Assembly (NCBI GenBank): GCA_028718405.1
Contig: JAQULV010000085.1
Span: 1 to 6,356 of the forward strand
Direction: 5' to 3'
Length of the DNA: 6,356 nucleotides
DNA from: Smithellaceae bacterium
Lineage (GTDB): Bacteria; Desulfobacterota; Syntrophia; Syntrophales; JAQULV01
Shown: positions 6,321 through 6,356 of the stretch, one piece after another
Layout: every line of letters starts with the position of its first letter
Numbering within the stretch: the stretch's first letter is position 1
Notes under the pieces: generated by a model
Seen by the model: the letters and a program-made list of their open reading frames with translations, nothing else
What the model was told of the DNA's origin: nothing
Databases searched by the model: none
Made by a program: the position numbers and the translations under genes

Positions 6321-6326
6321 GAGCGG
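6311..6326 (+). other. Hairpin enclosing the TetR-family stop codon
   Basis: CCGCTC (6311-6316) and GAGCGG (6321-6326) form a perfect 6-bp stem with the four-base loop CTGA that contains the TGA stop. What follows (TCCGTAAACTC) has no T-run, so it is at best an imperfect or factor-assisted terminator. The remaining 30 bases to the window edge show nothing recognisable. Confidence 0.4.
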
Positions 6327-6356
6327 TCCGTAAACTCAGCCGCCGCCGGAACATCT

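Overview
The window carries five genes on the + strand and no convincing gene on the - strand. In order they are: the 3' part of an enoyl-CoA hydratase/crotonase-family gene cut by the left edge; a full-length AtuA-type (DUF1446) protein; an AMP-forming acyl-CoA synthetase; an acyl-CoA dehydrogenase; and a TetR/AcrR-family regulator. There are no tRNA or rRNA genes, insertion sequences, CRISPR arrays or integration signs. All intergenic gaps are short (35 to 140 bases).

The gene content reads as a catabolic acyl-CoA module: activation of a free acid (ligase), alpha,beta-oxidation (dehydrogenase), hydration of an enoyl-CoA (crotonase) and a local transcription factor. The AtuA-like protein is the informative member, because its family is named after the acyclic terpene utilisation (atu) locus of Pseudomonas. 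In that locus AtuA sits with a citronellyl-CoA dehydrogenase, an isohexenylglutaconyl-CoA hydratase, an acyl-CoA ligase and a TetR repressor. The same set of roles is present here, but the geranyl-CoA carboxylase subunits and HMG-CoA-lyase-like enzyme that would define the complete pathway are not in the window. A branched or isoprenoid-like acid is therefore a reasonable inference for the substrate, not a demonstrated one.

Two enzymes have diagnostic active sites. The dehydrogenase lacks Glu at the usual C-terminal catalytic position (Gly362) and instead has Glu241 where isovaleryl-CoA and long-chain acyl-CoA dehydrogenases keep their base. The crotonase has Gly in place of the first of the two classical hydratase glutamates and keeps the second.

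The DNA is moderately GC-rich with strong Shine-Dalgarno sequences, and protein style and gene mix fit a Gram-negative fatty-acid or aromatic-degrading bacterium. Desulfobacterota (former Deltaproteobacteria, for example Syntrophales-like) is my best guess at low confidence. Noncoding structure includes a degenerate REP-like hairpin before the AtuA gene, a long symmetric hairpin before the ligase, a dyad that could be a TetR operator before the regulator, and hairpins that enclose or touch stop codons. None has the U-run of an intrinsic terminator.
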